Assembly: GCA_002914845.1 (NCBI GenBank)
Contig: JXTC01000161.1
Coordinates: 324,782 to 388,781 of the forward strand
DNA: 64,000 nt
Direction: 5' to 3'
Source: Trema orientale
Taxonomy: Eukaryota > Streptophyta > Magnoliopsida > Rosales > Cannabaceae
The notes beneath the pieces were generated by a model. The model had not been told where the DNA came from, did not search any database, and worked only from the letters and a program-made list of their open reading frames with translations. Made by a program: the position numbers and the translations under genes. Below are positions 24,093 to 36,039 of the stretch, one piece after another. The stretch's first letter is position 1, and each line of letters begins with the position of its first letter.

Positions 24093-26407
24093 CCCCCTCC
24101 CTAGACTTTGGATGAGAGGTTTCTTTTCATTGAAAATTGTTTAGCTTTAATCTGTCATCTGATGGTTTATTTTAATTCGCCTGTTGCATGTTCCTGCCTG
24201 TCATTCTGATTGTAGTGGTAATCTGTATTTTCTTTTTTGCCCAATGGACCTATAACCTTGACATTGTACTTTTCCAAGAAGAGAAGCTAAATATTTGATA
24301 GAGAGACTCTGAAGCTGTTAGAAATTGTTTTGTATGCAGAGCATCTTAGTGTTTCACTTTCAGCTGTTCTTTAACAATACACCCTTACAGAAGAGTGAAT
24401 TCTAGTGGGACTGGTACATTTGGTTCTCTTTTTCTTTTTATTTTTTCCAGTCATCGTATTGATCCCTGCCTAAAGCATGCCATTGGGACCTATTTCTCCT
24501 CACTCCCTGCTTTCATCTGGTCAATGTCAATAAACTTTACTTTTGCCATATTAGACTTGCCAAATCATCTAGTGATTTTTTACCTGGAGACATCTGAACA
24601 AGGTTACTTGTAATAGTTGGCAAGATGTTGCCATGAGGAGGTGGAGATCTTGTAATAATCCAACTTTATATTGTCAAGTATGTCTTTGTTGACTAGTATG
24701 GGACACCAATTATGTTATTCCAAGTTAGCATCTCCCACTTTCAAAATTGAATTGAAGAGCTTCACAAAATGGTGCTAAATTTAGTTTATTTACTCCCGCT
24801 TTTCTACATATTTTAGTTAAACCAGGACCAAATTCTATAAATTTGCTGAACCATGGCTGATTAAGGTTGGATGGAGCATGCTGCTTTCCTTAAGGATGTA
24901 TACGTAAGAGTATAGGCACCACAGTACGAATGTATTTAATTATTTTTTCTAAAATGTGGAATTGGCTAACTGTAGTTAATTTCGCCTTTTTTCATTTGAT
25001 TGGCCTTTTAATTTATGGTATTTGCTGTCAGAGTCTTTGTGATGAGAATTCTAGACATATTGCGCTAAAAACATAATGAATCTCCACCCAAGTGGTTCCT
25101 GTTTCGAAGTTGGAAACTTTGAACTTGATATGGGGTAAATATCAAAATTGTTGCATTTGTGGCACTGAATAGGTTGGGTGCTAAGGTATAGTAACAATGT
25201 GTTCCAGGCCTTGGTATAAGGTGACCTTTGAGTCATGGATTCACAAGTTAACAACTGCGAACGCTGTGCTTAAAACATTTTCCTGAGTCCTCATTTTCAA
25301 ATCTGTCAAAATGTTGCGAACTTCATTTGGTTTTAACTTATCCAAAATAAAGAAAGAAATTGGTCCACTGGAAATGCAAACTAAAAAATTATTTGAGCTT
25401 TTATTAATTGAAGATTCCCGTCAAGCCTTAGTATGCTGCTTTAAAGCCCATAATGTAATTGGGAAAACGGAGACAACTGGAACGTAAACAAATAGCTGGA
25501 GTGTCACTATGGCAGTTTCTAGAAAAGTCTTTCTTAATAGTTTTTGTGTACCAAACAATATGCATTTCAAGCCATTAATGTTGTGTGCTGAGGACATATA
25601 TAGAAGTTGCAATTATCATATGCATTTTTATTGCCAAAAATGGGTGTTGTTATTTATGTTCTATGTGTAGATTTTTGTGTAGTCTATAGTGATTTATATA
25701 AATATGTAAATTGGTTCAATGATATCAATAGATTTCTATATCACATATTTTGTAGGTTTCATCCCTCTTGTATGGGTATGACCATTGAAGAAGCAAAGAA
25801 ACTGGAACATTTTTTGTGTTCTGATTGTTCATCCGATGATGATGCGAAAAGATCTTTGAATGCATTCCCTGTATCACCCTCTGTCGAGACTAAGGTGATA
25901 AGTCTTTCACTTGCTCCCTTATTTGTATTTGCTGGCAAATTTTGTCATCTTGGTGGAATTATTATGAATGTAATCACAACCTCAGTAGTAAAAGTTTGTG
26001 TTGGATAATGGAGATATGCTGGCTGGTAGCTAGTGTGTATCAATCAATCAGTTCCAGTTTTCATGTTAAGTGGGGACGCATTTCTTTCAATAAAATGATT
26101 TTCGTCACTGCATCTCTTACTACTATAGTTACTCACGGATACAATTAACAGCAAACAGTTAATTTTGTTTACTATGTGGATCTCGTAAAATCTTGGATAG
26201 TGCTCCCTAGTCAGGTTGACACTGACCATAATCAATTTATGAGCACTTCAGTAACTATTCTACTAGTAATTTCATTTAGGTTGTGTAATTGGTGAGCCTA
26301 TTACCTTTCTTGGATATGTTATGGACTTTTTCATTTCTTAAAGTGTGATGGGATCTTGTAAAATGTTTCATCTTTGCCAGGTTGAACCAAAGCGCAGGAA
26401 GAGATGA
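22967..26407 (+). CDS. EBS: BAH-PHD histone reader, EARLY BOLTING IN SHORT DAYS (EBS) type
   Basis: Five exons (22967-23039, 23326-23668, 23835-23903, 25756-25894, 26381-26407) give 216 residues with every phase consistent; the Arabidopsis protein is somewhat longer (about 234, from memory). The start [20 protein letters not shown] matches EBS rather than SHL. A BAH domain covers about residues 13-138 ([46 protein letters not shown]). A PHD finger covers about 140-190 ([20 protein letters not shown], then WFHPSC and FLCSDC), with the Cys4-His-Cys3 ligands visible. In this family the BAH domain binds H3K27me3 and the PHD finger binds H3K4me2/3, and the protein represses flowering in the nucleus. 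The last exon codes only a basic tail (VEPKRRKR). Intron 2 holds a long TA repeat and intron 3 is 1.85 kb. The codon across the first junction gives Pro where I recall Ala. Confidence 0.93.
23712..23775. repeat. TA dinucleotide microsatellite in intron 2 of the EBS-like gene
   Basis: About 30 uninterrupted TA units, 44 bases after the donor of intron 2. It is likely variable in length between individuals. It also produces a false open frame coding Ile-Tyr repeats. Confidence 0.95.
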
Positions 26408-26925
26408 CCTATTCATTGGGCACAGCAAGGAGTACCTAGTTCTTTGGCGTTAGCTCCAGTGTTGTTGTGTGTTTGTAATGTACAGTGCAGAGAAGATACT
26501 GTGGTTGCACAAACCAAAGGCTCTTTTTCTTTTTTCCTTTCTTTCTCTTTATGCTCTCTAATTTATCATGCTCAACGTTTGTATGTGTGCTAGATGTAGG
26601 AGATGACTTTGTGATCTGTGTCACTTACAAGTAATGTGCAAAAAGCACAATAATCTTGTTTAAGCACAGAGCACACGAGAACAAATCACAACTGAAAAGA
26701 TTTAGGAGGAAATCGGATTTCATGTTATGTGGTTTTGCTGGGATTACTATTGTATGCATGCCATTGTAACTGCTCTAGACTCTCTTTTTGTCTTCTTTTC
26801 TCCTAATGAGAAAATGGGTGTAGGGACTAGGGGGTCGGGTTGAAGATGAGTTAAGTTCCTTTGGCATACAGAGATGCATCTTAAATAATGTGGGACTTGT
26901 TCTTCTTTCTTTATTTTCATTTATT

Positions 26926-27240
26926 TTATTTTGGTTCATCATCTTCAAGTCTTGAGGCACTACCTGAATCCAGAGTGAGGCTGCCAGTTGGAACGTTTGA
27001 TTTATCATTATTGTGCTTCCCAAAAGCCCAGATGGGTGTGCAGCCACAGAAGGGGAACTTCTCACTTGGCATTAACTGGTGCCCCGCCCTTTCTAACCTG
27101 TTAAACTTCTCAGGCCGTTTCTTTTGAACATCTATGAGCAGGTTTATGCGGCTCGGTGGGACTTCCCCACTGTCTGTGGCTAGCATTTTTCTTTGAAGCC
27201 TGGTGAACCTGCAGTCTAAGCCATCTTCAGAAGCTTATAT
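26926..27240 (-). other. Unassigned coding-like segment on the minus strand
   Basis: An open stretch of 86 codons (27186 down to 26926) stays open a little further upstream (to about 27233) and has non-repetitive, balanced composition, for example FNRLERAGHQLMPSEKF and FCGCTPIWAFGK. It lies just downstream of, and converges on, the EBS-like gene. It could be the last exon of an unseen gene or a fragment of a lost one. I do not recognise the family and see no further exons to the right. Confidence 0.25.
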
Positions 27241-27719
27241 TTGATCCCCACCACAGTTGGTTGTGCATTCTGGTGGAGTCAGTTAGTGCCATTAGAGTAC
27301 ATTTACCTTTTCCATTTGTATATTATAGTTTTCAGAGTATTTAACGATAATGGGCATGTTCAATAAACCACAAAAAGTGATTAAAAGGCTCCCTGTTTGG
27401 CGAATCTAACTGAGCCATTATTGGGTGGCCTATCAAACCTAACACATAATTGGTTATTATTATGCGGGATGATGGTGTCTCGAGTCTGACTCTGTACCGG
27501 ATAATCTGCTAGCTTTGATGTCTGTGGTGCATTTGTTTTCTATTTCTATTATATTGAAAATTTTTCTTGATTTGGGTTTGTAATTCCCATTTGGAACGTG
27601 ACTTACAGCTGCCTAGTCTACCCACATCAACTACTCTATCTTGGAGATCAAACCAATTAGAAATGTTTGAAAACTCAAAATCTATTTTCCTTCTTATCGC
27701 ATTTCTGGACACCGTTTTT

Positions 27720-28210
27720 ATTTTTATTAACCGTAATTATTCATAATTTTTAACTCTCTTTAATTTCGTATATTTACTTCGGTAAAATAATTACATAAAT
27801 ATCATGTTTTACAAATTTTGCTAGAACGGTAAAAGTGGTGAAAATTTTAATGGCAGTGAGGTGATCGGACGTCGGACAGCGAGCAATTGGCTGGAAAACC
27901 GAGCTGGAGGCTGTATTTTCAGAGACCTAGATCTCAGCCACCGGAGCTCCTCTTTCACGCAAGCCGGTGTGTGGGCGGAGGAGGGTGGCGGTGCACCGGC
28001 GGTGGAGCTCGGCAAAGGGCTTCCTTTTTCTCTAAGGGCTCCCCTTTTCTCTTTCTTCCAAGCCTCAATGTGAGAAGAAACACTTCTTTAGGGTCTTTAT
28101 GCAATTTAGAAAACACTGTAGCACCCTTCTAATAATCCAGATATTTTGATTGTAAAAATACGAAAAATTCATAATTACAAGTATGCCATTAGGTGTAAAA
28201 AGTCTATTTT
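27720..28210. repeat. Second copy of the dispersed unclassified repeat
   Basis: Matches 15290-15900: an AT-rich lead with ACCGTAATTATTCAT and ATAATTACATAAAT, a GC-rich middle (27860-28020), then an AT-rich tail ending in sequence like GCCATTAGGTGTAAA (compare GCCATTGGGTATAAA at about 15853). Overlapping open frames in the GC-rich middle are attributed to composition. Confidence 0.6.
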
Positions 28211-28269
28211 ACCCTTAAAAAGTCTCAGATTTTACAGTATGTGTGTGTATATATATGTGTGTGTGGCTG

Positions 28270-28362
28270 CAACATATATAGTCTAAGTGGTAACTACACT
28301 TCCTCTTAATATGGAGGGTCCTCAATTCAAATTCCAACTCCCCATTATAAAAAAAAAAAATC
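28270..28362 (+). mobile_element. Degenerate SINE-like sequence
   Basis: A tRNA-like A box (TAGTCTAAGTGGTAA) is followed about 35 bases later by a B-box-like GTCCTCAATTCAAATTCC, and a poly-A run ends the piece at about 28360. This is the layout of a short, tRNA-derived SINE. The ends are soft. Confidence 0.45.
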
Positions 28363-28557
28363 ATAGAATATATTTATAACAATATATATTAATATGTAAA
28401 CAAGTTATTATTATAAAAAAAAACCAAGTTTTTTGATACAAAATGACATTATGTTTGTTCTAATTAGCACATGACACTATATACTAGGGGTAAATGGGTC
28501 CTTTAACTTATTGTTTCAGGTAATTTGTTTGGATTTTATAGTCCAAATATCTTATTT

Positions 28558-28558
28558 N
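28558..28558. other. Single unknown base (N)
   Basis: One of two N characters in the window. It lies 77 bases left of a transposon. The other N (40980) sits where coding sequence is missing, so this one may also mark an assembly join rather than a single uncertain base. Confidence 0.7.
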
Positions 28559-28857
28559 AAGAAGGGAGAGAGAACTCGTATAGTGAGTGTGCCCTTTAGC
28601 CGAGTTTGGCCAGACTACGGCGAGGCATGTACTCGAGTTAATGGCACCATTGGTCCCCCAACCTATTATCATTTTGGCATATTAGTCCTCGACTTTTTTT
28701 TGTGGCATTTAAGTACTAAATATTTCTCTTTTTGGCACCATTGGTCCTTTTGGCATATTCCATCCAAGATTCCGTTAAAATTCATTTGAATGAGAGAAAT
28801 TTTGCACTATTGATCTCGATTTTTCAATTGTTTAATAATTTGATCCCTAATTTTTTG

Positions 28858-29056
28858 GGATAATGCTATGTGTGCCAAAACTTTTACCAAATTTTTAATA
28901 CCAACACATGTGGCATGTGAGTTTGCAATATTCAATTAGTGAATATGATTAACTTATTTATAGTAAGTTTTACACTAATTAAATAATGCCAACTCAAATG
29001 CCACATGTGTTGGTACTAAAAATTTGGTACTAATTTTGGTACACCTAGCATTATCT
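28858..29056. mobile_element. 199-bp MITE nested in the Mutator-like element
   Basis: The ends read GGATAATGCTATGTGTGCC and, on the other strand, AGATAATGCTAGGTGTACC. Flanks AATTTTTTG (28849-28857) and ATTTTTTTG (29057-29065) give a 9-bp duplication with one mismatch. The right arm of the host element shows the uninterrupted sequence, which confirms the insertion. The ends share AATGCTA with the family at 18222 and 55654. Confidence 0.85.
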
Positions 29057-29180
29057 ATTTTTTTGTACTCATATTTCTGATTAACATTATTGTATCTGCC
29101 AATATTTCAAAAAATTAAAATTCTAAAAAATTAATTTTTCAAAAGATTAACAGATGCAATAACATAAAGAAATGAACATT

Positions 29181-29525
29181 TAATGGAAAACAATAAAACT
29201 TTCCAAGCTTATTTGCTGCAAATAGTTAATTAATTTTTAGAATAACCATTCATAATTATATGAATATTTAATGGACATAGTCAATTTTCAGTCAAATTTG
29301 ACTTGTATAAAAGCATGTATATGAAATTTCTTTTGTTTTTAAAATGGTAATAATTAATGGAAAATTATAAAATTTTTCAGCCTTCTTTGCTGCAAATAGT
29401 TAATTAATTTTTTAGAATAACCATTCATAATTACATGAATATTTAATAGATATAGTAAATTTTCAGTCAAATTTAATTAGTATAAAAGCGTGTATGTAGA
29501 ATTTTTTTTCGTTTTAAAAATGATA
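29181..29525. repeat. Two tandem copies of about 174 bp
   Basis: TTGCTGCAAATAGTTAATTA occurs at 29213 and again at 29387, a spacing of 174 bases, and similarity runs from TAATGGAAAA through TATAAAAGC.TGTAT in both units. The duplication sits in the middle of the Mutator-like element. Confidence 0.85.
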
Positions 29526-30029
29526 AGATAATTATTTTTATTCGTAAAGTTACTATAATTTGATTTTGTTCATAAAGTTACTATAGTTTGACATAAACTA
29601 AGGTTTATTAGTATAATTTTTTTCCTTTTTTGAATTTAGTTTTTAAATGAACTCTTTGTTTTATATCCATCTTTGAATTTTAATTTTCCGAAAGATTAGC
29701 AGATGCAATATTGTTAATCGAAAATATAAGTACAAAAAAATAGGGACCAAATTGTTAAGCAATTGAAAAATCGAGATCAATGGTGCAAAATTTTCTCATT
29801 CAAATAAATTTTAATGGAATCTTAGATGAAATATGTCAAAAGGACCAATGATGCTGAAAAGAGAAACGTTTAGTGCTTAAATGCCACAGAAAAAGTTTGA
29901 GGACTAATATGCCAAAATAATAATAGGCTAGGGATCAATGGTGCCATTAACCCGCATGTACTCTCCTTACTATTATCTACCCGCTCCTATATATTATTCG
30001 CTTTAACTGTACTTCATGTTTGTTTGTTA

Positions 30030-30502
30030 GTTGTGTAAGATAAAATTATTTTAATTCACATATCAATATAGAACACAAATTGTGGAATTAACAGATAAAC
30101 ACCTCTTGAATCCATGAGTAGAGATTAGTGCAACAAAAATCTTGAATAACTCCGTGCACAAACGTACATGATAGGCTTAAATCTTTATCAACCTTCTCCT
30201 AACTTTTCAAGACCACTATCAATGGAGCAAACGTGTCTAGGTTGTACAAAGAGGTGATGGGACCTAGCCTATAGTTACCCCTATATAGAGGTTTCATCTA
30301 TTAAGAAACCCTAAAAGGCCCATACTAAAACATCATATCACTAGCCCAAAGCCTAAGAGGTCTACCAAGCCCAATTCTTAATTATGAGTACAAATAACAA
30401 ACTGGGCCTTCAGGTATTAGTTAAGCTATAATCCAATCCGTTTTTGATAAAACAAAAAAAAAAGGCCCAATTAATCACTGCACAAATAGTTAAATTCTAA
30501 CA
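30030..30502. mobile_element. Candidate solo LTR (family unclear)
   Basis: The segment begins near TGTGTAAGATAAAATT and ends AATTCTAACA, and its reverse complement begins TGTTAGAATTTAAC, which is common at plant Copia-type LTR ends. A TATA-like CCTATATAGAGG lies at about 30281-30292. No coding sequence is next to it. I could not find an exact target duplication, so the call is tentative. Confidence 0.4.
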
Positions 30503-32290
30503 AGTTATGCATATTTTGTTCAGTTGCTTGTATAGATTTTGTTCGGAGTCAATGCTGCAATTTCATACTTTGTCAACAAGTAGAACACGTTTCTTATGAT
30601 AGAAAATACTTATAAGTGACACATATCTTGGAACATTATATCATATTAAAGTTTAAATAATATGTGCACTTGAGTGCTTCTAATGAAAGTTTGAAAAACA
30701 TTCATACCGCGCACTGTGATACTGTTCTCAAAAGATTTAATACAAAACCTCTCTAGTCTTTCGCAATGGATTTCTTTCTTTTTTTTTTTTCAAAGGGACA
30801 AAGAAGTGGTTGGTTAGTAGACCATGCGCCACAGAATTGATGGCTGATTTTGATCTGTGGTTGTAATTCACTGATTACATGGTTCATATATATACCACCA
30901 TAAATCTTTTCATAGCTTTATAGTACGAAACTTTTGAGGATTCTCACGTGTGAAGCCTTTTTCTCTCTGGCCACATGCACGTGTGCAGCTTCAGTCTCAC
31001 ATTTTTTTTTTTTTTTTTTAACTTTTTTCATGTGATAGATAACTTCCACCATTGGATTCCTTGACCACCATTCTATGATTGCTCAAGCAAAGATTTGACT
31101 TTGTTCTTCCTGGTTTAGATTTTGTGGCATGTATAATTTTGGTAGGTTGAATATAATTTATCCAGGCTCTTCATGATTGTCCGAGTTGGTCTTCATGGAA
31201 CCCAAAGTGTCCCAAATCCATAGGACTTAATCTAACTATCCAAATATTCCAAGTTTCCAACCCAGGAAAAAAGAAGCAGAAAATGATTGGTGGTGCCCTT
31301 AACAAGGGCACAAAATAAGTCCACTTTTATCATGCATCTTAGTTACAAAGGGGTATAGTGGATGATAAAATTACATTGTGGGTGGCAGAAAAACCATAAA
31401 TGTCATATCAGATTACATTCTAAATAAAGCATACATGTCTCAATCTTATTCCATATCTTTTTAAAAGCTAATTTTTTAGAGATCTTTGAAAGACATGACT
31501 ACCCTTTAGTTTTATAGAACAGTACTACAGACCATATAATTTTCTTATTCAAATTAAATAGCTACTTATTCAATTTAAAGATTGACTTTAAGTATATAGA
31601 GTGAATAAGTAGCTCTATAACTTAAATATGTTTCAATTAGATTAACACACATTTAATTTAAAGACTGAATTAAATAAGTATCTATTTAGATAAGTTTTAA
31701 TTACAATGAAACGCCCATTAAATTAAAAGATATTAAGTTCCTTTTTGGGTGACAAAAAATATAGGTGGGATTCAATTAGTTATAAGACTGGGGTTTCACT
31801 TTTCATTTAGAATTGGTCTAAATTGGATTGCATATGGCAAACTGTTTGTTTAGATTAGACCCAAAGCTTAGGTATTACCTCATTTTTTTTTTCCTTAATT
31901 TTAAATTTAAAAATGTTTAGATACTAGATATTATTACCCTATGTATTATTATCCTTATGTGGATTCGTCTAGGTTGACTCAATCCACAAGGCATCACATA
32001 ATGTGGGTCCCACACCACCTGCAATCTGTGGTGCTATTGGGCCTATTTTGCTGCAATACTGGTTCTCAGTTATGAACATCAAGTGGGACATACAAAGTCA
32101 TTAAAAGCTTACGAGTTACCCTTATGTGTAAACATTTATTTATTTATTTTTCCTAATTGATTCCAAAATTATTTGAAAAAACTAATTTAAAGTTTTAAAG
32201 TTTAAACCTCCCATATTGTAGTTTTCTTTAAATTTTTTTTAAATTTATTTTTAATAAAAAGAAAAAATTAAAGCAAAGCAAAGCTGGGTC
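30503..32290. other. Intergenic DNA, no gene seen
   Basis: AT-rich sequence between the candidate solo LTR and the PP2A gene promoter. No convincing coding frame or bounded repeat. Confidence 0.5.
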
Positions 32291-32901
32291 TACACAGAGC
32301 TTGGTTTTTAGAGAGAGAGAGAGAGAGATTCTGGTGCATAAGGGAAAGGCATTTTATTTTTCAGATTTTATATTAAAGTTTATAACTTTTGTGTATTTTT
32401 ACTTTTTTGGTAGTTCTGTAAAATCTTCGACTCTATATTTCTCCGGAAAAAAAAAATTTGAAGCTGGGGCAAGGGGTTTATCTATCGGAGAGAGTCGGAG
32501 ACCGAGTCTCGCAGCTCAGATTTCTAGGGGTTTCTCGCATTTTCCCTCGTTTTCTCGCACTTTCGATTACCCCTTTGGCCCTTTTCATCACGTTCTCAAC
32601 GTAAGTTACTTTCTGTTATGTGTACCCATTTTTTCAATTTCTTCTAACTTCACTCTCTTTTTATACCCAAAATTTTGAAATTATGAGGCTTTTCCGTGGA
32701 CAGAAACAGAATCAAGTTCGGTTTGAGCTTTTGGGATTAGGGTTTTAGTTTCTGTGTATAGAGATTTCACTGGTTTGTGTTTGTTTATTGGGATAATGAC
32801 AATCCTTTGAGCAATCTTTTCGAGGGTAGAAGCTTGATTAGTGTCTTGAATAGTCAGGGTTGAAATTGAGGCTTAGAGTTTTTTTTTTTTTTTGGGTGGA
32901 T
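32291..32901 (+). promoter_or_regulatory. 5' leader of the PP2A B' gene with probable leader intron
   Basis: A GA tract (32312-32328) is followed by leader-like sequence. A good donor (CAAC|GTAAGTTAC) lies at 32601, which suggests an intron in the 5' UTR with its acceptor before the ATG at 32902. The acceptor cannot be chosen with confidence; CAG at about 32857 is one option. Confidence 0.5.
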
Positions 32902-35900
32902 ATGATCAAACAAATATTGGGTAAGATTCCCCGAAAACCGTCAAAATCATCGCATGGTGATTCGTACGGTGATGGAGGAGTCAATGCCTATTCGTCAGTG
33001 AACTCATCTAATGGACCCAATTTGAGTCACAGCTCGAAACCCTCTTCGGCTTCATCAAAATCTTCGAATTCGGCTTCAGGCAATTCGAAGTCCAGTAATG
33101 GAACTCTTGTAACGAGTGTTAATAGGTCGAATCAAGCCAAGAAATCGGCTGCTGCTGCTGTTGCAACCCAAGTGGGGGGTCCTTTTTTTGTTCCAGGGGT
33201 GTACGAGGCCTTGCCGAGTTTTAGAGATGTCCCAAGTTCAGAGAAGCAGAATCTGTTCATTAAGAAATTGAATATGTGTTGTGTTGTATTCGATTTCAGC
33301 GATCCCTCGAACAGTCTTAAAGAGAAAGATATCAAGAGGCAAACTTTACTTGAGCTTGTGGATTATATTTCGTCTGTAAATTCCAAGTTCAATGAGGTGA
33401 CTATGCAAGAGATTACAAAGATGGTGGCAATCAATTTGTTTCGAACATTCCCATCTTCCAGTCATGAGAATAAGGTTCTTGAAATGTATGACGTGGAAGA
33501 GGAGGAACCAAATATGGAACCCGCTTGGCCTCATCTTCAGATTGTATACGAGTTCCTGTTGAGATTTGTGGCTTCATCTGAGACTGATGCCAAGCTAGCC
33601 AAAAGATATATTGACCACTCGTTTGTATTGAGATTGCTCGACTTGTTTGACTCTGAGGACCAAAGAGAAAGAGATTACTTGAAGACAATTCTCCATCGTA
33701 TTTATGGGAAGTTCATGGTCCATCGGCCATTCATCAGGAAAGCTATCAACAATATCTTCTATCGTTTTATTTTTGAGACTGAAAAGCACAATGGGATTGC
33801 AGAATTGCTTGAGATACTGGGAAGCATAATAAACGGGTTTGCTTTACCTTTAAAGGAAGAGCACAAGCTGTTCCTTGTCCGTGCTTTGATACCCCTTCAC
33901 AAGCCCAAGTGTGTGTCAATGTACCATCAGCAGCTTTCTTATTGCATTACTCAATTCGTGGAGAAAGATGTCAAGCTTGCGGATACCGTGATTCGAGGTC
34001 TTTTGAAGTATTGGCCAGTAACTAATAGTTCAAAAGAGGTTATGTTCCTTACCGAATTGGAAGAAATTCTGGAAGCCACACAGGCAGCAGAATTTCAGCG
34101 CTGCATGGTCCCTTTATTCCGTCAAATTGGTCGCTGCCTCAACAGCTTTCATTTTCAGGTACGAATTCTTTCTCTGAATCGTTGCCTTTATTTTAATTTT
34201 TACTTCTCTTTCTCTTTTGTTTTTTGTGTATATGTTTTTCAAAATTACTTCTTTTTCTCATTTGTTTTTCGTGTGTGTTTTTTTTCAAATCGTTTTTCTC
34301 TTTTTTATCCGTAAGTTTTTTCTTTTCACTTTATGGAACTTCTTCGAACACAACTTATCTTTCATTCTTTATCAGTTTCTTTTTGAATTCATCCCGGATT
34401 ATACTTTTTAGTTCGTACTAAAGTTCGTAGTTTCACTTGAAATGAAATGTTGCTGAGGCTTGACAAAATTTTTAGTAATCCAGCTTGGGTCGCTTGGCTC
34501 TCTCTCTCTCTCTCTCAATTTTATTTATTTTTCTGGGTGTGTACGTCTTCCTGAAATTCTCGTTGACATGGTCTTGCTCTGCACCTTTGACCAAACCATT
34601 CAAATTCAGTTTTCTATATGGACATTGATGGAAAATTCCGTCAGAATCTGTATTTATCCATATAGAATTCATTATTTTCTATATGCACTTAGTAATATAA
34701 TATTTATGTGATATTTAGTACACTTAATTATAAGCGCTTTAGTAAAATAATTTTCATGTGATTTTTAGTAATATAATTGTCATGTAATTTTTAGTACACT
34801 TAATTTTTTTGACGAAGAGGGTTGGCTCAAGTGGTAAGAGCATCCACTACCTAGGATCGAGAGTTACGTCGGAGTAGGCGTGAAAGCCGATTATCCCTAA
34901 TGAGGTGAGGTAGGGATTGGTTAGTATTGGGTGTTTTCCTTTAATTTGTAATAAGTGGAAGTCATTAGTTAAGTCCTGTTTTTTCGAAAAAAAAAAAAAA
35001 TTATAAGCACTTTGTTTTTACTCAATGACTTCTGTCTTTCTATGATGTTAATATTACACAACGAATTTTTCTGTTAACTAAAGGTGTATACGAATATTCC
35101 TTAATAAAATCCACCCGTTTGAAGTCGCAACTGTGATTGTGTTTGTGTAGTTTATGGTTCAGTATTTTCAGTACTCGACTAGGGTATTGTGCTATGAGTA
35201 AAGGACTTTTTTTCATTACTTGAAAGGTCCAGTCCCCTGAGAGATTTGTTAATGAATATCTATAAGGTATAAGTTTAAGTAGTTCTCTTTGTACGAGAGA
35301 AATATGCCTGTGGCTTCATGTAGGTGTAAATAAAGATAGCTTGGACCAATTTAATTTTCTTGAAAAAAGTAAAGATGGAGAAAACACGCTGGCTACTAGA
35401 GTATTTTAGTCTTTGACCGACTCTGTTATGGCGACAGATTGAAGGAAACGAAAAAGATCACTAACAGATAGAAATTTGGTTGTACATAATGTGAAAATTA
35501 TTAGCATGAGAAGAAGAACAACTCTTGGAGTAGTTTCATACATTTTTCTCGTTATCTTTATTCCCGTCACTATTGTGAACACTATTTCACTAGTTACTCA
35601 TTTCATATGTACTGAATTGGTGTTGTTATATATTGGTTTTGTGTGGCAGGTAGCTGAACGTACATTGTTTTTGTGGAACAATGATCACATAAGGAATTTG
35701 ATCATCCAGAACCGCCAAGTGATTCTGCCTATAATCCTACCAGCTTTGGAGAGAAATACTCAGAGTCATTGGAACCAAGCTGTTCAAAGTTTGACATTGA
35801 ATGTGAGAAAGATATTCTCAGATGCTGATCAAGCTCTGTTTGACGAATGCTTGGACAGATTCCAAGAAGATGAAGCGAAGGACAGGGAAACACAGGAGAA

Positions 35901-36039
35901 GCGAGAAACAACTTGGAAGCGCTTAGAAGATGTGGCTGCCTCCAACGCTGTAAGCAATGAGGCTGTTCTTGTCTCAAGATTTGTGTCCTCTGTTGCCATT
36001 GCTACCAGCCCAAAACCCCGGGCCGCTGCTGGTAGTTGA
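32902..36039 (+). CDS. PP2A regulatory subunit B' (B56 family), gamma/zeta type
   Basis: Two coding exons (32902-34158 and 35650-36039) join in phase 0 and give 548 residues. The start [18 protein letters not shown] is typical of the B'gamma/zeta branch in plants; upstream in-frame codons (from 32860) belong to the leader. Residues 1-95 are a Ser/Asn-rich variable region. The B56 HEAT-repeat domain follows, from [12 protein letters not shown] through the near-invariant block [32 protein letters not shown] and [17 protein letters not shown]. It ends at about residue 500, before a variable tail. The subunit gives the PP2A A/C core its substrate choice; B'gamma in Arabidopsis acts in defence and stress signalling. 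The 1.5-kb intron holds a SINE. The CDS is unbroken and looks functional. Confidence 0.95.
34806..34999 (+). mobile_element. tRNA-derived SINE in the PP2A B' intron
   Basis: The A box TTGGCTCAAGTGGTAAGAGC (about 34822-34841) and a B-box-like GGATCGAGAGTTAC (about 34854) are spaced as in a tRNA head. A tail and an A-run follow, ending at about 34999. It lies between CACTTAAT and TATAAGCACTTT; the same words occur joined at about 34727 (CACTTAATTATAAGCGC), which shows what the uninterrupted site looked like. Confidence 0.78.

Larger units (their letters stand above)
28635..29953. mobile_element. Non-autonomous Mutator-like element with long inverted ends
   Basis: Terminal inverted repeats of well over 200 bp (about 28635-28857 with continuation after 29066, and about 29660-29953) begin GAGTTAATGGCACCATTGG and, on the other strand, GGGTTAATGGCACCATTGA. 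The flanking 10 bases GCATGTACTC (28625-28634 and 29954-29963) are an exact target duplication, in the 9-11 bp range of Mutator-like elements. The interior carries no transposase. Its left arm is interrupted by a 199-bp MITE, and its middle holds a tandem duplication. Confidence 0.88.

Noticed and set aside
28511-28789. 92-codon frame at the left end of the Mutator-like element
   Set aside because: It crosses the N and the transposon terminus, so it cannot be a natural gene.
30030-30502. A full LTR retrotransposon around the candidate solo LTR
   Set aside because: No coding domains or second LTR nearby, and no exact target duplication was found.
34822-34870. Possible tRNA gene in the PP2A intron
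   Set aside because: A and B boxes are present, but the cloverleaf 3' half is missing and an A tail follows, so it is a SINE.
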